A stretch of 6,564 bases of DNA, taken from an uncultured Acidimicrobiia bacterium (GTDB taxonomy: Bacteria; Actinomycetota; Acidimicrobiia; UBA5794). The position numbers were made by a program, and so were the translations under genes. The notes under the pieces were generated by a model that had not been told where the DNA came from, did no database searches, and saw only the letters and a program-made list of their open reading frames with translations. The stretch spans positions 1-6,564 of the forward strand of contig CAJQOW010000084.1 in assembly GCA_905480055.1 (NCBI GenBank). Direction: 5' to 3'. Shown here one piece after another: positions 5,653 through 6,564 of this stretch. Positions within the stretch are counted from its first letter, which is position 1, and every line of letters starts with the position of its first letter.

Positions 5653-6564
5653 CTAGCTGCCCTCTGGCTGGGTCACGTCCTCGTCTTCGACGTATTCGGG
5701 GCCGTCTTCTTCGGCTTCGGGGATGTCGGTGTCGGCGTGGGTCATGATGCTCGACAAACCTTCCGAGAACTCGGTGCGACCCGACAGCAGGTCGCTGCCG
5801 TGGGTGACGACGCCTCTGCCATATTTGCGCCGGAGTTCGTCGACCGACTTGTCCAGCTCCTGATACTCCCGCTCGATGGGGGTTCCCCCGGTGGACGTGA
5901 CATCGTCGACACCCATCGCAAGCTGCATGGGTTCACCGACCCCGAGACCAGATGTCTGGATGCCGATGAGGGTGGTTTCGTGGTTCGGGTATTGGTCGAG
6001 GACCTTGGCGAGCAGCATGGTCGCAACGTCCATCAACGCTCCCGTTGCGGCTGTGGGTGTCGGCATCGTCGCCGACCGCGTCACCGCAGAAAGGTCCCCG
6101 AATCGCACCCGGACGGTGATCGTACGTGCCGTGCGGTCCTTGGCACGCAGCCGTTCGGCTACCCGGTCGGTGAGCCGCTGGAGGATGGGTGTGCACTCTT
6201 CGAGGGTGCGGATCTTGCCGCGGATCGCACTCTGGGCACCAACGGATTTTGCCTTGCGATGCCGTGCGACGGGACGAGGGTCCTGGTTGTTGGCCAGGGC
6301 ATACAGATGGCTGGCTGCACCTGAGCCAAGCATCGCCCGCAGCGAGTCGGGCGGGGTCTTGGCGATGTCGCCGATGGTGTGGATGCCGATGTCGTTGAGG
6401 CGCTTCTGGGTGACGGGTCCAACCCCCCACAGATACGACACGTCGAGGGGATGGAGGAATTCCATCTCGGTTCCTGGTTTGACGACGATGAGCCCATCTG
6501 GCTTGGCAACCTGCGAGGCGATCTTGGACAGGAACTTGCGGGTGGATGCGCCAACGGAGACCGC
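5653..6564 (-). CDS. dinB: DNA polymerase IV, Y family (5' end beyond window)
   Basis: The frame is open to the right edge, giving 304 residues of the C-terminal part. It begins with SVGASTRKFLSKIAS and AKPDGLIVV, the end of the Y-family palm/fingers. The catalytic carboxylates lie outside the window. The thumb follows, with a helix-hairpin-helix (LWGVGPVTQKRL, IHTIGDIAKTP). The little finger begins at KSVGAQSA, the variant typical of one actinobacterial DinB group, and includes RTITVRVRFGDLSAVTRS. Y-family polymerases copy damaged DNA with low fidelity; expression is often damage-induced, but the promoter is not in view. Two oddities stand out. The site where relatives usually carry a beta-clamp-binding motif such as QLALPF reads QLAMGV (5908-5925). 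The protein also ends in an acidic tail with 12 D/E among the last 26 residues (5656-5733). ATG 6465 is internal, not the start. Stop TAG at 5653 is 67 bp before the cyclase gene. Confidence 0.93.
   Translation of the reverse strand, partial: AVSVGASTRKFLSKIASQVAKPDGLIVVKPGTEMEFLHPLDVSYLWGVGPVTQKRLNDIGIHTIGDIAKTPPDSLRAMLGSGAASHLYALANNQDPRPVARHRKAKSVGAQSAIRGKIRTLEECTPILQRLTDRVAERLRAKDRTARTITVRVRFGDLSAVTRSATMPTPTAATGALMDVATMLLAKVLDQYPNHETTLIGIQTSGLGVGEPMQLAMGVDDVTSTGGTPIEREYQELDKSVDELRRKYGRGVVTHGSDLLSGRTEFSEGLSSIMTHADTDIPEAEEDGPEYVEDEDVTQPEGS

Noticed and set aside
5269..6324. Long plus-strand open frame (351 codons) opposite dinB and the cyclase 5' end
   Set aside because: It lies antisense to two confidently identified genes, its translation shows no domain and is rich in Arg/Gly/His, as expected from the reverse strand of high-GC coding DNA.

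Overview
The window is high-GC DNA (about 60% by eye) with strong G/C preference at third codon positions. It most resembles an actinobacterium, possibly of the Acidimicrobiia type. This rests on an actinobacterial-style DNA polymerase IV with the SVGxQ variant of its little-finger motif, a class III nucleotide cyclase fused to a STAND ATPase with TPRs (a common actinobacterial architecture), and a secreted protein with one C-terminal anchor. The lineage is an inference; no rRNA or tRNA gene is present to fix it.

Layout, left to right. Positions 1-83 hold the first 27 codons of a minus-strand membrane protein resembling EamA/DMT transporters, cut by the window edge. Positions 84-436 are non-coding and hold a cluster of three REP-like palindromic elements in both orientations, with short direct and tandem repeats. 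Positions 437-1381 (+) encode a secreted, C-terminally membrane-anchored protein of unknown function, possibly a peptidase-like fold without a catalytic motif. It converges with a minus-strand DUF389 integral membrane protein (1414-2559), whose 5' end is unusual. A near-perfect Shine-Dalgarno and ATG lie upstream in another frame, so the start is a weak TTG, a coupled start, or the far side of a one-base frameshift. Positions 2607-2840 are intergenic, with a weak candidate promoter. Positions 2841-5585 (-) encode a 914-residue signalling protein: class III cyclase, NB-ARC-like ATPase, winged helix, TPRs. It has no recognisable C-terminal DNA-binding domain. Positions 5653-6564 (-) hold the 3' two-thirds or so of dinB (DNA polymerase IV), whose palm N-terminus lies beyond the right edge.

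From dinB to the DUF389 gene everything reads on the minus strand. dinB and the cyclase gene are 67 bp apart and could share a transcript. The DUF389 gene follows a 234-bp gap and probably has its own promoter. I see no mobile-element gene, CRISPR array or obvious defence system. The points most worth a second look are the palindromic repeat cluster, the DUF389 5' end and the cyclase-STAND protein without an obvious effector domain.
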